Source of the DNA: an uncultured Oscillospiraceae bacterium
GTDB lineage: Bacteria; Bacillota; Clostridia; Oscillospirales; Oscillospiraceae
Direction: 5' to 3'
DNA: 6,322 bases
Assembly (NCBI GenBank): GCA_934636305.1
Contig: CAKUAM010000098.1
Location: 1-6,322, forward strand
Positions 5,943 to 6,322 of the stretch are shown here, one piece after another; the stretch's first letter is position 1; every line of letters starts with the position of its first letter. The notes beneath the pieces were generated by a model that did not search any database, was not told the origin of the DNA, and saw only the letters and a list, made by a program, of their open reading frames with translations. Position numbers and translations under genes: made by a program.

Positions 5943-5993
5943 CCGTCGGAGACAAAGGGCAGCGATAATTTGTTTAAAATTTAATGTATATAG

Positions 5994-6322
<329 letters not shown>

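Overview
The window reads as a chromosomal segment of a GC-rich (roughly 60% by eye) Gram-positive anaerobe of the class Clostridia, most likely an Oscillospiraceae/Ruminococcaceae-type gut bacterium. This is inferred from a T-box leader next to alaS, a BlaI/M56 regulatory pair, canonical AGGAGG-type ribosome binding sites with sigma-A-like promoters, and short GGGCCGATG-type palindromic repeats of a kind I associate with that group. No species call is possible from this alone.

Left half, minus strand (140-2819): a compact operon larE-larB-larC. Consecutive genes overlap by 4 bp (ATGA). Together they make the nickel-pincer nucleotide (NPN) cofactor from nicotinic acid adenine dinucleotide: LarB carboxylates and hydrolyses it, LarE adds sulfur, and LarC inserts nickel. 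The enzyme that uses the cofactor (LarA, lactate racemase, or a relative) is not in the window. Positions 1-139, past the 3' end of larC, hold two strong inverted repeats.

Middle, plus strand (2907-5313): a divergent two-gene operon encoding a BlaI/MecI-family repressor and a BlaR1-like M56 membrane metalloprotease. The promoter is near-consensus and carries two dyads of the form GTnnAC-N4-GTAAAC, spaced 32 bp apart, which look like the repressor's own operators. The protease has no penicillin-binding sensor domain. Its C-terminal, probably extracytoplasmic, half resembles the phosphodiester glycosidase (NAGPA/DUF2233) fold, but the family's signature LDGGxS motif is replaced. This is the most interesting object in the window: apparently a cell-surface signalling protease with a non-beta-lactam, possibly pseudo-enzymatic sensor.

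Right end, plus strand (5323-6322): a promoter directly after the protease gene, a T-box leader with the AGGGTGGTACCGCG antiterminator sequence and an intrinsic terminator, then about 430 bp without a gene, then the first 104 codons of alaS (alanyl-tRNA synthetase), cut by the window edge. The 430-bp gap holds an inverted pair of 27-bp palindromic (REP/BIME-like) units, a 14-bp direct repeat and a second 14-bp-stem hairpin. The T-box is therefore unusually far from the gene it presumably controls.
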